A stretch of 64,000 bases of DNA from contig CAVXMG010000023.1 in assembly GCA_963762735.1 (NCBI GenBank), forward strand, positions 4,488 through 68,487. Reading direction: 5' to 3'. The notes beneath the pieces were generated by a model that did no database searches, was not told the origin of the DNA, and saw only the letters and a program-made list of their open reading frames with translations. The translations under genes were made by a program, and so were the position numbers. This stretch comes from DASXKD01 sp963762735. Its GTDB lineage: Bacteria > Actinomycetota > Actinomycetes > Streptosporangiales > Streptosporangiaceae. Below are positions 9,018 through 18,227 of the stretch, piece by piece (position 1 is the first letter of the stretch; each line of letters opens with the position of its first letter).

Positions 9018-10512
9018 TCATTTCGCCGATGACCGGAGGTAGTTCATGTACGCCTTGATGATCTGCACGGCCACCGGGGCGGAGGCATCGGCACCGAGAC
9101 CACCACCCTTTACCACGACGCCGACCGCTATGTCTGGGTTGCCATAAGGTGCGAAGCCGGTGAAGACGGCATCGTCCAGGCCGGTGTTGTTGACCCCGTT
9201 CTGCGCCGTCCCTGTCTTCGCCGCGACCTGGATGCCGGGAAGGTCTGGCGCGATGTCGTGCGCGGTGCCGTACGGCTGGTTGACCACGTCGAACATCATC
9301 CTGCCCACGTCGCTGGCCACGGCCGGGGTGACCGTGTGGCTCAGCACGCTGGGCTGGGTGGTCACCAGCGGAGTCAGGTTCGGCGCGATCACCTTCTGCA
9401 CCAGGTAGGGGCGCATCAGCGTGCCGTGGTTCGCGATCGCCGCCGCGAACATCGCCTCCTGCAACGGGGTCACCGTGTCGTTGTACTGGCCGATCGCCGA
9501 GTAGGCGGTGAAGTCGGGGTTGGACACCGGCGGGTAGTTGCTCGGGGAGACCAGCAGCGGGATCCGCAGGGACCGGTTCATACCGAACGCGTTGGCCTGC
9601 CGGCGCAGCTTGGTGCCACCGAGGTGCTCGCCCAGGCCGCCGTAGACCGTGTTGCAGGACACGGCAAAGGCGTAGATCAGCGGGACCGTCCCATTGCCGG
9701 TCGGGTTGCTGCCGTCGTCGCAGGGCAGGTTGTCGTAGTTGATGAGCTGGTTGGTGGTACCGGGCAGCTTGAGGTTGGTCGGGGCGTAGTACCGGCTGTT
9801 CGGGGTGTACTTCCCGGTGGAGAAGGCCGTGGAGCTGGTCACGATCTTGAACGTGGAACCCGGCGGGAAGGTCTCGTTGATCGCCCTGTTGAGCAGTGGC
9901 TGCTGCGGCGAGCTGAGGTACTTCTGGTCGGCCTTGTTGAGCGCGTTGCCGTTGAGCGTGGCCAGCTTGTTGGGGTTGAACGACGGGTAGGAGGCCAGCG
10001 CCAGGATGGCGCCCGTCCTGGGGTCGATGGCGACGGCGCCGCTGGGCAGCCCGGTGGCCTTGAGCGCCTGGTAGGCGGCCTCCTGGGCGGCGGAGTTGAT
10101 GGTGAGCTGTACCGTCGCCCCCTTGCGGGGCTTGCCGGTGACCAGGTCGATGAGGTTGCGGACGGCGAGCCGCGGGTCGGTGCCGGCCAGCAGCCGGTCC
10201 TCCGCCCCCTCGATGCCCGTCTTGCGGTACGGGGTGTCGTAGCCGGTCACCGGCGCGAACGTCGGCCCGGCCGGGTAGGACCGCTGGTAGCTGTACACAC
10301 CGCCGATGTGCTTGGACTGCGCGATCGGCTTGTTGTCCGAGGTGATGATCGATCCGCGCTGGTACTGGTACTGCAGCGCGAACGTGCGGCCGTTGCCGGG
10401 GTCGTCGGCCAGCTTGCTCGCCTCGAACCCCTGCACGTAGTTGGCGTTCGCCAGCAACAGCAGGAACATCAGCCAGGCAGGCGAGGGAGACCCGGCGCAG
10501 GGCATGGTTCAT
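9018..10512 (-). CDS. pbpA: Penicillin-binding protein PbpA (class B transpeptidase), one frameshift
   Basis: Cross-links peptidoglycan; partner of RodA. Short cytoplasmic N-terminus and a membrane anchor, then a dimerisation domain and a transpeptidase domain with the active-site motif GSTFK, the SCN motif and the KTGTAQ box. ATG at 10512 overlaps the rodA stop as ATGA, giving translational coupling. The first 14 codons (MNHALRRVSLACLA) are in one frame and the rest (MFLLLLANANYVQGFEA) in another; an extra base at about 10470 explains it. Length about 497 residues is normal. Confidence 0.94.
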
Positions 10513-12008
10513 ATGCCCCTCACCACCTGGGTCATCCCCTCGTCCTGGATGGGCTGCGGTGCGGGCCGCCTGGCCGTGTCGCTGATCCGCATCAGCAGCG
10601 CGATGAGCATCCAGCTCGCCACCAGGGATGAGCCCCCCTGGGACAGGAAGGGCGTGGTGATCCCGGTGAGCGGGATGAGCTGGGTCACGCCGCCCACGAT
10701 AACGAAGACCTGCAGGGCCACCACGAACGCGAGACCGCCGGCCAGCAGCTTGGAGAACGGGTCCCGCACCGCGACCGCGGCCCGCAGCCCCCGCTGCACG
10801 ATCAGGCCGTAGATCAGCAACAACGCCATCAGGCCGGTGAGGCCGAGTTCCTCACCGAAGGCGGTGATGATGAAGTCGCTCTGCACCAGCGGGGTGAGGT
10901 ACGGCTGCCCGTGCCCAAGCCCGGTGCCCAGGATCCCGCCGAAGCCCAGGCCGTACAGGCCCTGGGCGAGCTGGTAGGACGGCACGCACGGGCCATGCAC
11001 GCTGGCGGATCCGCAGAACACGTTGTTATACAGCGTCGGGTGCAGCCAGATGGCGAACCGCACGCCCACGTGCGAGACCAGCTTGCTGGCGGCCCAGGCG
11101 CCGACCAGGAACAGCGAGGTCCCGATGAGCAGCCACGAGGTGCGCTGGGTGGCCACGTAGAGCATGATCAGGAACAGCCCGAAGAACAGCGCCGAGGTGC
11201 CGATGTCGCTCTCGAACACCAGCACGAGCAGGCTGGCACCCCAGGCGATGAGAACAGGACCCATGTCCCTGGCCCGCGGCAGCGCCACCCCGAGCACGTG
11301 CCGGCCGGCCAGCGCGAGCACGTCCCGCTTGGCCACCAGGTAGCCGGCGAAGAAGACAGCGAGTGCGAGCTTGGCGAACTCCTCCGGCTGGATGCTGAAG
11401 CCGCCGAGGGCGATCTGGATCTTCGCCCCCGTCCCCGGCACCTCGCTGATGCTGTTCGGAAGCAGCGCAGGAAGGGCGAGCAGCACCAGCCCGATCGCAC
11501 CGAGCGTGTAGGTGTAGCGCTGCAGCGTGCGCGGCTCGCGGACGACCACGAGCACGGCCACGAACGCGATCACGCCGATCGTGCTCCACATGAGCTGAAA
11601 CGTGGTGGTCGAGGCGCTCATGGTGGATATGGCGTTGCCGGGATTGCCGTTGCGGCCCGACTCCTGAAGCCGGTAGATCATCACCAGGCCGAGGCCGTTC
11701 AACAGCGCTGCGAGCGGCAGCAGCAGCGGATCCGCCCACGGGGCGAGCTTGCGTACCGCCAGGTGCGCGCCGAGCATGAGGACCGCGAACAGCACCCCGT
11801 AGGTGGCCAGCCCGGTCGGCACATGCCCGTTCAGGCCAAGCCCGACGGTCGCGTAGGCGAAAAGCACGACGCCGATGGAGAACGCGAGCATGATCAACTC
11901 GGCCCCGCGCCGGCCGTGTGGCAGCGGCACGGCCCCGGCCAGGCTCGGCGGGGGCGTCACCGCCCCGGTGGTGCCGGTCCCGTTGCCGGTCGCCCCCATA
12001 GCGCTCAT
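10509..12008 (-). CDS. rodA: RodA/FtsW-family peptidoglycan glycosyltransferase
   Basis: SEDS-family polymerase that builds glycan strands together with PbpA. About 499 residues and ten or more hydrophobic segments, with the family signatures QPEEFAKLAL, the periplasmic loop region before QLAQGLYGLGFGG and GITTPFLSQGGSS near the C-terminus. In the sequence as given the reading frame is continuous with pstP upstream, but the ATG at 12008 (MSAMGATGNG) is the expected RodA start. Its ATGA overlaps a TGA in the neighbouring frame that would end PstP, so I treat this as a separate, coupled gene. Confidence 0.9.
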   Translation of the reverse strand: MSAMGATGNGTGTTGAVTPPPSLAGAVPLPHGRRGAELIMLAFSIGVVLFAYATVGLGLNGHVPTGLATYGVLFAVLMLGAHLAVRKLAPWADPLLLPLAALLNGLGLVMIYRLQESGRNGNPGNAISTMSASTTTFQLMWSTIGVIAFVAVLVVVREPRTLQRYTYTLGAIGLVLLALPALLPNSISEVPGTGAKIQIALGGFSIQPEEFAKLALAVFFAGYLVAKRDVLALAGRHVLGVALPRARDMGPVLIAWGASLLVLVFESDIGTSALFFGLFLIMLYVATQRTSWLLIGTSLFLVGAWAASKLVSHVGVRFAIWLHPTLYNNVFCGSASVHGPCVPSYQLAQGLYGLGFGGILGTGLGHGQPYLTPLVQSDFIITAFGEELGLTGLMALLLIYGLIVQRGLRAAVAVRDPFSKLLAGGLAFVVALQVFVIVGGVTQLIPLTGITTPFLSQGGSSLVASWMLIALLMRISDTARRPAPQPIQDEGMTQVVRGI

Positions 12009-13454
12009 GAGGAGCCCCCGGCGCCCGCTGGCCGACGGGCCTGGGCAGCCCGACGGGGTCGTCGGCTGGGTCTCGGTGAACGTCGGTGGCTTGACGAGCT
12101 TCCCGTCCTTCAATCGATGCGGCTTGAGGTCGTGCCACTTCTTCTGGTACGCGCTCTTGGCGGACTTGTACGTGTTCAGGTCCGAGGTGTACTTGGCCTG
12201 CGCCGCGTATGCGGCCAGGCAGTTCTGGTACTGCTTGCGGACGTTCGCCACGATGGCCAGCGCGCTGCTGCGACTGGTGGCGGACACGGTCTCGCTGATC
12301 TGCCCCTGATACGGGGACGGGACCCCGGCCAGCGGGATGCCGGTCCGCTGGTACACGTGCGACAGGTTGACCCCGACCACGGTCTGGTTGACCCCCTGGA
12401 AGATGGCCACCTGGCCGCCGTCCGTCCCCACGTAGTACTGGTCCTGGGTGTACCGCCAGCCCAGGTAGACGCCGCCGACGATCAGGATGAGCAGCAGCAC
12501 GAACAGCGACCTGACGATGGGCCAGCGGCGCCGGGCGGGCTCGGTGTCCTCGTCGTCGTGCAGCATCCGGGGCGCGGGGTCGTCGTGGTCGACCACGATG
12601 GCCGCCTGCGGCTTGGTCTGCGAAAGCAGGTGCGCCCGCGCCGCCGGGCTGTCGGTGCGGATCGTCGGCCTGCCTCCGTTGGAGGCCGCGCCGGCCAGCA
12701 GAGAAGACCTGCTCGGGGAGCGCAGAGCGGTCGCGCTGTCCACCACGTCGGCGACGATGCAGGTGATGTTGTCCGGCCCGCCGCCCCGGATGGCCAGTTC
12801 CACCAGTTGCAGGACGGCTTGCTCCGGATCCGGCACGGTCGCGAGGGTCCGGTGCAGCGTCTCCTCGCTGACCACTCCGGACAGCCCGTCCGAGCACAGC
12901 AGGTACCGGTCACCGGCGTGTGCCTCAAGGATCGACAGGTCCGGCTCGGCTTCCGAGGTCCCGTCCAGGGCGCGCAGCAGCAGTGATCGCTGTGGATGCG
13001 TGGCGGCCTCGTCCGGGCTGATCCGGCCGTCGTCCACCAGTGACTGGACCAGGGTGTGGTCGTGGGTGATCTGCTGGAACTCGCCGCCGGACAGGACGTA
13101 GGCCCGCGAGTCGCCGATGTGGCACAGCGCCACCTTGCCGCCCGACCAGAGCATGGCGGTGAGCGTGGTGCCCATCCCGCTGATCGACGGGTCGGCACTG
13201 ACCATGTCGTGCAGGATCTGGTTGGCGTGCGCCACCGCGCTGGACAGGGCGATCTGCAACTCGCTCGGGGGCATGTCGTCGTCGAGTTCGGCCAGCGCGC
13301 CGATGGCCACGGCGCTGGCTACCTCACCGGCGGCATGGCCGCCCATGCCGTCGGCGACGGCGAGCAGGCGCGGGCCGGCGTAGGCCGAGTCCTCGTTTCC
13401 CTCACGGAGGAGGCCTACGTCCGAGCGGACCGCGTAGCGGAGTTCGAGTGTCAT
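12005..13454 (-). CDS. pstP: PP2C-family protein phosphatase PstP, apparently fused to RodA
   Basis: Dephosphorylates PknB and other Ser/Thr kinase substrates. The N-terminal PP2C domain (about 1-240) has the metal-binding motifs GNEDS, ADGMGGHAAGE, GDSRAY and GGPDNIT. A linker, one transmembrane helix (IVRSLFVLLLILIVGGVYLGW at about 320-340) and an extracellular domain follow. As written, the frame reads on into RodA without a stop (981 codons). In the shifted frame the C-terminus would read AGAGGSS and stop at TGA 12005-12007, overlapping the RodA ATG. A one-base indel shortly upstream of 12010 is therefore likely. The start overlaps the fhaB stop as ATGA. Confidence 0.9.
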
Positions 13455-13945
13455 TTGCGGAGTTCCAGGACGGTCTTGCCGATTCGGATCGGCACGCCCG
13501 GGGGTACCGGGGTCGGCTGGGTCACTTTCTGCCGGTCGAGGTAGGTACCGTTGGTCGACCCAAGATCCTCAACAATCCACTGACCGTCCTGCGGGAACAG
13601 CCTGGCGTGTCGCGTCGAAGCGTAGTCGTCGTTCAGCACCAGCGTGGCGTCATTTGCCCGGCCAATGGTGATTTGCTGGTCCGTCAGCCCGATTGAGGTC
13701 CCGGCCAGCCCTCCCGCCGTTACCAGGAGTCGCTGCGGCGTGCCGCGCCCCGTCCGCGCCGGCCGTCCCGCCCGGGGCGGGCGGGGCGCCTTCACCTGTG
13801 GCGGCTTCCGCTGGCGCCGCCGCTGGCGTCCCGCCCGCGCCGAGCCGAAGAGGTCCGTGCGCACCACGCCGACCGCAGCGATGACGAACAACCACAGGAC
13901 CGCCAGGAAGGCGAGCCTGATCAGCAACAGCGTGAGGTTATTCAT
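13451..13945 (-). CDS. fhaB: FHA-domain membrane protein FhaB (FipA)
   Basis: Binds phosphothreonine and links PknB signalling to division. The 164-residue protein has an N-terminal transmembrane helix (about 5-28), a basic Pro-rich linker and a C-terminal FHA domain (about 75-160) with IGRANDATLVL, the STRHARLF phosphopeptide-binding motif and DLGSTNGTYLD. Overlaps the start of pstP by four bases (ATGA), so translation is coupled. The order fhaA-fhaB-pstP-rodA-pbpA-pknB is the standard actinobacterial arrangement. Confidence 0.95.
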   Translation of the reverse strand: MNNLTLLLIRLAFLAVLWLFVIAAVGVVRTDLFGSARAGRQRRRQRKPPQVKAPRPPRAGRPARTGRGTPQRLLVTAGGLAGTSIGLTDQQITIGRANDATLVLNDDYASTRHARLFPQDGQWIVEDLGSTNGTYLDRQKVTQPTPVPPGVPIRIGKTVLELRK

Positions 13946-14010
13946 CGGGTCATGTGTCCTCGGGTGGGCCGAGTCCGCGGTTTGCCCTTCCTACTTGTCC
14001 CGCCAGGGAG

Positions 14011-14766
14011 TCAGTATGCAGCGTCCCGGCGGAACACCAGGGTGGTCCGGCCAAGCGTGACTCTTGTCCCGTCGGTGAGCGCCACTCGCCTGACCGGCTC
14101 ACTGTTCACGAAGGTGCCGTTGGTGGAGCCCAGGTCCACCAATACCACCTGGTCGTCCTCGACACGCAGCTCAGCGTGGTGACGGGAGACACCAGGGTCA
14201 ACGAGGCGCAGATCGCAGTCTGTTCCCCGGCCGAGCAGGGTCACCGGTGAGGTCAGCTCATAGGTGCGCTGCGTGCTGCCGTCGACGCCGGGCTCCGGGC
14301 CGGATACGAGCAGCCGCGGCCGGCCGGCGAAGGCACCCGGCGGCCGTGGCAGGTCACTGGCTGGCCGCCGGATCTCCCCGCCCTCGACCGTGGTGCCCCG
14401 GATGACACCGGAACGGATACGGAACGTGCCGGTCGTCAGGTCGGACACGCCCTCGAAACGCATCCGCACCGGGCCGACAAAGGAGTACCCCTGCTCCTTG
14501 GCGTGCTCCCGGGCCAGGGTGGCCAGCTCGATTCCCAGACTGTCCGCGTAGACCTCGAGCCGCTCGTGGTCGGTGTCGGACAACTCCACGACGAAATCGT
14601 TCGGCACCAGCGTCCGGCCCTGCGCGACGATCGCCGCGCGGTCGTCCATCTCACGCTGAACCGCGCTGGCGATCTCCACCGGTTCGACTTCGGATTTGAA
14701 CGCCCGCGCGAAGGCACCCTCAACCATCCCCTCGAGCCTTCGCTCGAAGCGCTGCAGCACTCCCAC
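14011..14766 (-). CDS. fhaA: FHA-domain protein FhaA (DUF3662 plus FHA)
   Basis: First gene of the wall-signalling operon; in mycobacteria FhaA binds phosphorylated MviN and influences peptidoglycan synthesis. Residues 1-115 form the DUF3662 domain (MGVLQRFERRLEGMVEGAFA), then a linker, then an FHA domain (about 160-250) with LGRGTDCDLRL, SRHHAEL and DLGSTNGTFVN. The start is GTG 14766, preceded by a strong AAGGAGG; the frame stays open further upstream, but that extension would run into the tRNA gene. Length 251 residues. Confidence 0.93.
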   Translation of the reverse strand: MGVLQRFERRLEGMVEGAFARAFKSEVEPVEIASAVQREMDDRAAIVAQGRTLVPNDFVVELSDTDHERLEVYADSLGIELATLAREHAKEQGYSFVGPVRMRFEGVSDLTTGTFRIRSGVIRGTTVEGGEIRRPASDLPRPPGAFAGRPRLLVSGPEPGVDGSTQRTYELTSPVTLLGRGTDCDLRLVDPGVSRHHAELRVEDDQVVLVDLGSTNGTFVNSEPVRRVALTDGTRVTLGRTTLVFRRDAAY

Positions 14767-14849
14767 CGGGTACCTCCTTCCCCTGCTCGCATCCGATGGT
14801 ATCGGCGGTAAGGGTCCGCATGAGGACGTGCTAACCTGACTCGTTGCCC

Positions 14850-14932
14850 GGGCGGGTGGCGGAACGGCAGACGCGCACGGTTCAGGTCCGTGTGTCCGCA
14901 AGGACGTGAGGGTTCAAATCCCTCCTCGCCCA
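14850..14932 (+). tRNA. tRNA-Leu (anticodon CAG)
   Basis: Cloverleaf read by eye: acceptor GGGCGGG pairs with CTCGCCC with one G-U; D arm GCGGAACGGCAGACGC; anticodon stem CACGG/CCGTG with loop TTCAGGT giving anticodon CAG; a long variable arm (TGTCCGCAAGGACG) as required for class II leucine tRNA; T arm GAGGG-TTCAAAT-CCCTC; discriminator A at 14932. No CCA is encoded. It is divergent from fhaA, the conserved position for this tRNA. Confidence 0.95.
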
Positions 14933-15176
14933 CGAGCCACCCCACCACGCTCGCTGCCTGCGGCAGCTCGCCGTGGGCCGCGATTCTTCCCGGGGGGCGA
15001 CCCCCGGACCCCCACGTTCGACGGTCACCTTCTGTCATACGGCACTCCGAGGTCACCGGGGCCACATTTCCCAGAAACCTGGGTTCCATGCGCAGCCACA
15101 GCAACCCCGGAACCCCTCCCGCTCTCCCCCTCCTACGTCTCCTGCGGCTTCCCCCGACCTCAGCCCTCATAGCCGA

Positions 15177-15228
15177 CCGGAGGGCCACCTTGTCGCGGAG
15201 TTCTGTCCGCGACAAGGTGACCCTCCGG
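15177..15228. repeat. Long palindrome, family A copy 1
   Basis: Two 23-base arms pair at 22 positions around the six-base loop GTTCTG. The centre CGCGGAGTTCTGTCCGCG is shared exactly with palindromes at 18523-18572 and 36228-36275, whereas the outer arms are unrelated in sequence. It lies in a 350-bp gap between the tRNA and the convergent usp gene, where nothing else is recognisable, so it could act as a bidirectional terminator; there is no T run. Confidence 0.9.
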
Positions 15229-15280
15229 GCGTCCCCACAAGCACGGTTAGAACACTGTTACCTACAAGCAACCCCGCAGA

Positions 15281-15796
15281 TCACGGCACAACGATCACCG
15301 GACACCGCGCATGCCGTGCCAGCCACCCAGGCACCGACCCCGCCACGTGGTGCCACCGTTGCCTGGGCGCCCCTATGACCAGGGCATCCGCACTCAATTC
15401 CTCGGCCGCCGTAGACAGCTCCCGCGCCGCATTGCCGTGCCGCATGATCACCCGCACGTCCACGTCCCGGCAATCGCACACCTCGGCAAGCTCGCTGCGC
15501 ACCCAGCGTTCTGTTTCCGCCCGCGCCCCAGGCGCACCGATGACCTGGCCGGTCAGCGGCTCGCAGTAGACACCGGGTGTGACGTGGACGATCACCAGCG
15601 GCCGGGACAGCCGCTGCGACACCCCGGCGGCGTAGGCAAGCGCGTTACGGCTGGACGGCGACCCGTCATAACCGACCACGACCGGGTGGTCCAGCCTCGC
15701 GTCCGCGCCAGAGCGGTGCGCCGGCTCGTTGCCGTGCACTCGCCGGCGCCGGGGATCCGGCTGGCCGCCAAGGGGCGAAGACTCTGCTTGGTCCAT
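15281..15796 (-). CDS. Universal stress protein (UspA family)
   Basis: Single Usp domain of about 170 residues. Visible features: the opening beta strand HPVVVGYDGSPSSRNAL, the mid-domain VIVHVTPG and the C-terminal nucleotide-binding region GAPRQRWHHVAGSVPGWLARHARCPVIVVP, close to the G2XG9GS pattern of ATP-binding Usp proteins. Start chosen at ATG 15796, which has GAGAGG upstream; the frame is open to 15832 with a second possible start. Role is in stress or hypoxia tolerance in general; no partner can be inferred. Confidence 0.88.
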   Translation of the reverse strand: MDQAESSPLGGQPDPRRRRVHGNEPAHRSGADARLDHPVVVGYDGSPSSRNALAYAAGVSQRLSRPLVIVHVTPGVYCEPLTGQVIGAPGARAETERWVRSELAEVCDCRDVDVRVIMRHGNAARELSTAAEELSADALVIGAPRQRWHHVAGSVPGWLARHARCPVIVVP

Positions 15797-15968
15797 GGCC
15801 TCTCGTCCTTCTTGGGTCCATGGTCCGCTCACGGGGGCCCTCCCGCAACGTCATGCGGAAGTAAATCAAATTATAAGTTAGTTTTCACCAAACAACTAAA
15901 TGTCTTGCGGCGATCATGGCCGCCCCCGGCGTCCCGGTCATCAGCGGCCAGGCTGCACAATCGATACT

Positions 15969-16835
15969 GTGCCGGAGCTGCCAGAAGTCGAATCTCTCGC
16001 CCTCTTCCTGCGGGAACGCGCGACGGGTGCGGAGATCGACTGGGCCGCGAGCACGGCCATCTCGGTGCTCAAGACCTACACCCCTGACCTGAGCGCGCTG
16101 TCGGGTCAAAAGGTCACCGGCACCGCGCGGTACGGCAAGTTCCTCGACGTGGTCAGCGGGCCTGAGCCGCTGCACCTGGTGATGCACCTCGCCCGGGCGG
16201 GCTGGCTGCGCTGGAAGGACGACCTGCCCGAGCAGCGCCCCAAGCCGGGCAAGAGCCCGCTCGGCTTCCGGCTCCGGTTCACCGACGGCAGCGGGTTCGA
16301 CCTGACCGAAGCCGGCACCAAGAAGCGGCTCGCGGTCTACCTGGTTACCGACCCGCAGCAGGTGCCCGGCGTTGCCTCGCTCGGCCCGGACCCGCTGGCC
16401 GATGACTTCACCGTGGACACCCTGGCCGGCCTGCTCAAGGGGCGCCGTACCCAGATCAAGGGCGTGCTCAGGGACCAGAAGATCATCGCGGGCATCGGCA
16501 ACGCCTACTCCGACGAGGTGCTGCACGCGGCCAGGATGTCACCGTTCAAGATCGCTTCCAGCCTGACCCCGGACGAGGTTGCCGCCCTCTACGCGGCGAT
16601 GACCGAGTCCCTGCGCGAGGCGGTCGAGCGCAGCGCGGGCCTGGCCGCCGCCGACCTCAAGGCGGAGAAAAAGTCCGGCCTGCGGGTACACGCCCGGACC
16701 GGCCAGCCGTGCCCGGTCTGCGGCGACACGGTGCGGGAGGTGTCGTTCGCCGACTCCTCGCTGCAGTACTGCCCGACCTGCCAGACCGGCGGCAAGCCGC
16801 TCGCCGACCGCCGCCTGTCCCGGCTGCTCAAGTAG
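15969..16835 (+). CDS. Fpg/Nei family DNA glycosylase
   Basis: Base-excision repair glycosylase/AP lyase. GTG start gives M-PELPEVE, exposing the catalytic N-terminal proline and Glu of the family. A helix-two-turn-helix region with IAGIGNAYSDEVLHAA follows at about 175-190, and the C-terminus carries a four-cysteine zinc finger (CPVC ... CPTC) at about 244-266. Length 288 residues. The sequence resembles the actinobacterial Nei-like branch more than MutM, but substrate choice between oxidised purines and pyrimidines cannot be read. The longer frame from 15900 would bury the catalytic proline and is rejected. Confidence 0.9.
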   Translation: MPELPEVESLALFLRERATGAEIDWAASTAISVLKTYTPDLSALSGQKVTGTARYGKFLDVVSGPEPLHLVMHLARAGWLRWKDDLPEQRPKPGKSPLGFRLRFTDGSGFDLTEAGTKKRLAVYLVTDPQQVPGVASLGPDPLADDFTVDTLAGLLKGRRTQIKGVLRDQKIIAGIGNAYSDEVLHAARMSPFKIASSLTPDEVAALYAAMTESLREAVERSAGLAAADLKAEKKSGLRVHARTGQPCPVCGDTVREVSFADSSLQYCPTCQTGGKPLADRRLSRLLK

Positions 16836-16873
16836 TCGCACGCGGCCGGCCGGCGGGACCTGCGGACGCGGCG

Positions 16874-17272
16874 TCACCAGTCCATCTCGAACCACACGAT
16901 GCGCCGGCCAGCCCCGTCCTCCCGGCCCCACCGGCCGGCCAGCTCGCCGACGATCAGCAGGCCGCGCCCGTTCTGGCCGTCCCCGTCGCGCTCGCGCCGC
17001 CACGGCCCGCCCTCGTCCGCGACCTCCACCCGCACGCTCCCCGCCTGCATCGTCGCGCGCACGGTGAACCTGCCTCCGGGGCGCCCCGACCGGCTGTGCA
17101 GCACCGCGTTGGTGGCCAGTTCCGACACGCAAAGCAGCGCGTCGTCGGCGGCCGGGCACCCGTCGAGCACCCCGGCCAGGAACCGGCGCGCCGCCCGCAC
17201 GTGCCCGGCGTCACCAGGGAACACCTGCGCGGTAACCGGCGGCGCGGCTGCGGCCGGCAGGTTGGCGGCCAT
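16874..17272 (-). CDS. RsbW-like anti-sigma/ATP-binding protein (HATPase_c_2)
   Basis: A 132-residue GHKL ATPase domain of the serine-protein-kinase anti-sigma type common in streptomycetes. Motifs: N box ELATNAVLHS, G1 box VADEGGPW and G2-like GRGLLIVGELAGRWG. Such proteins bind sigma factors or STAS antagonists, but no sigma factor or STAS gene is next to it. It is divergent from the XRE regulator at 17412, an arrangement frequently seen in actinomycetes. Confidence 0.85.
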   Translation of the reverse strand: MAANLPAAAAPPVTAQVFPGDAGHVRAARRFLAGVLDGCPAADDALLCVSELATNAVLHSRSGRPGGRFTVRATMQAGSVRVEVADEGGPWRRERDGDGQNGRGLLIVGELAGRWGREDGAGRRIVWFEMDW

Positions 17273-17411
17273 AGGCCTCCGTTCGCGTCGGTTGCGGTTG
17301 CCCGCACAGCGTGTCGCGACCGCACTACGCTTCGGAAGAGCAATAGAGCATGCGTAACGACAGCCGCTCAGCCCGTGTCATCCCGAACGCTGGTGTGAGG
17401 ACGTGTGACAA

Positions 17412-18227
17412 ATGCCTCCGGCCCGTGACAACGACCATTCGGCGTTAGCCCTCTTCGCGGCCGAACTCCAGGCCGCCCGCGCCCGGGCAGGCATGTCGCG
17501 CGACGAGCTTGCCGCGCGGATCAACTACAGCCCGTCCCTGGTCGGCATGGTCGAAAGCATGCGCCGCGTGCCCCGCCTGGATTTCGCCCAGCGCTGCGAC
17601 GAAGCGCTGGCCACCACCGGCACCTTCGCCCGCCTGCACGAGCACCTGCGCACGGCCCCATTCCCCTCCTGGTTCCGCCCCTTCGTTCAGCACGAGGCCG
17701 AGGCCGCCGCACTGCGCTGGTACGAGCTTTCGCTGGTGCCGGGATTGCTCCAGACCGCCGAGTACGCCCGAGCAGTGCTGAGTACCCGGGTCGGCGCCAC
17801 CGAGGATGAGATTGACCAGGCGGTGGCGGCGCGAATGGAACGCCAAGCCATCTTGGACCGGGATGATCCTCCGCTGCTGTGGGCGGTAGTTGACGAGGCG
17901 GTAGCCCGTCGGGCGGTCGGCGGGACTGACGTGATGCGTGCTCAGGTCGAGCACCTAGCCGAGATGGCTGAGCGGACCAACGTCGTGGTCCAGGTGATTC
18001 CGCGTAGTGCCGGGGCGCATGAGGGTTTGGCCGGGGCATTTGTGATCGCGGACTTCGCCAACGCGCCCAGTATCGTGTACCTAGAAACGGCGCTGACCGG
18101 GCTGGTTGTGGAGCGCCCCGAGGATGTCAGCGCGGTCACGCTGCGATACGAGACGCTGAAGACCGAGGCCTTGCCACGAGCGGCCTCGCTTGAACTTCTG
18201 AGGGAAGTGGCCAAGACATGGACCTGA
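17412..18227 (+). CDS. XRE-family regulator with DUF5753 (Scr1 antitoxin-like)
   Basis: N-terminal helix-turn-helix (about 12-70: AARARAGMSRDELAARINYS, LVGMVESMRRVP) followed by the DUF5753 domain (about 90-265) with WYELSLVPGLLQTAEYA and VQVIPRSAGAHEG. These regulators nearly always precede a DUF397 gene, as here, and the pair is likened to a toxin-antitoxin or developmental switch (BldB/WhiJ-type in Streptomyces). The ATG of the DUF397 gene overlaps the end of this gene by ten bases, implying coupled translation. Confidence 0.92.
   Translation: MPPARDNDHSALALFAAELQAARARAGMSRDELAARINYSPSLVGMVESMRRVPRLDFAQRCDEALATTGTFARLHEHLRTAPFPSWFRPFVQHEAEAAALRWYELSLVPGLLQTAEYARAVLSTRVGATEDEIDQAVAARMERQAILDRDDPPLLWAVVDEAVARRAVGGTDVMRAQVEHLAEMAERTNVVVQVIPRSAGAHEGLAGAFVIADFANAPSIVYLETALTGLVVERPEDVSAVTLRYETLKTEALPRAASLELLREVAKTWT

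Noticed and set aside
9258..10631. Plus-strand open frame of 457 codons opposite pbpA
   Set aside because: Mirror of PbpA codon structure; the transpeptidase motifs on the minus strand settle the coding strand.
10911..12986. Long plus-strand open frame (691 codons) opposite rodA/pstP
   Set aside because: Antisense shadow of a GC-rich gene: composition is Gly/Arg/His/Gln-rich and no domain motif appears, whereas the minus strand encodes recognisable PstP and RodA.
10509..13454. True PstP-RodA fusion protein
   Set aside because: Kept as a finding but not annotated as one gene, because a hidden TGA overlapping the RodA ATG in the next frame points to an indel.
14011..14901. Longer FhaA start upstream of 14766
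   Set aside because: The extension overlaps the tRNA-Leu gene and lies upstream of a strong AAGGAGG followed by GTG at 14766.
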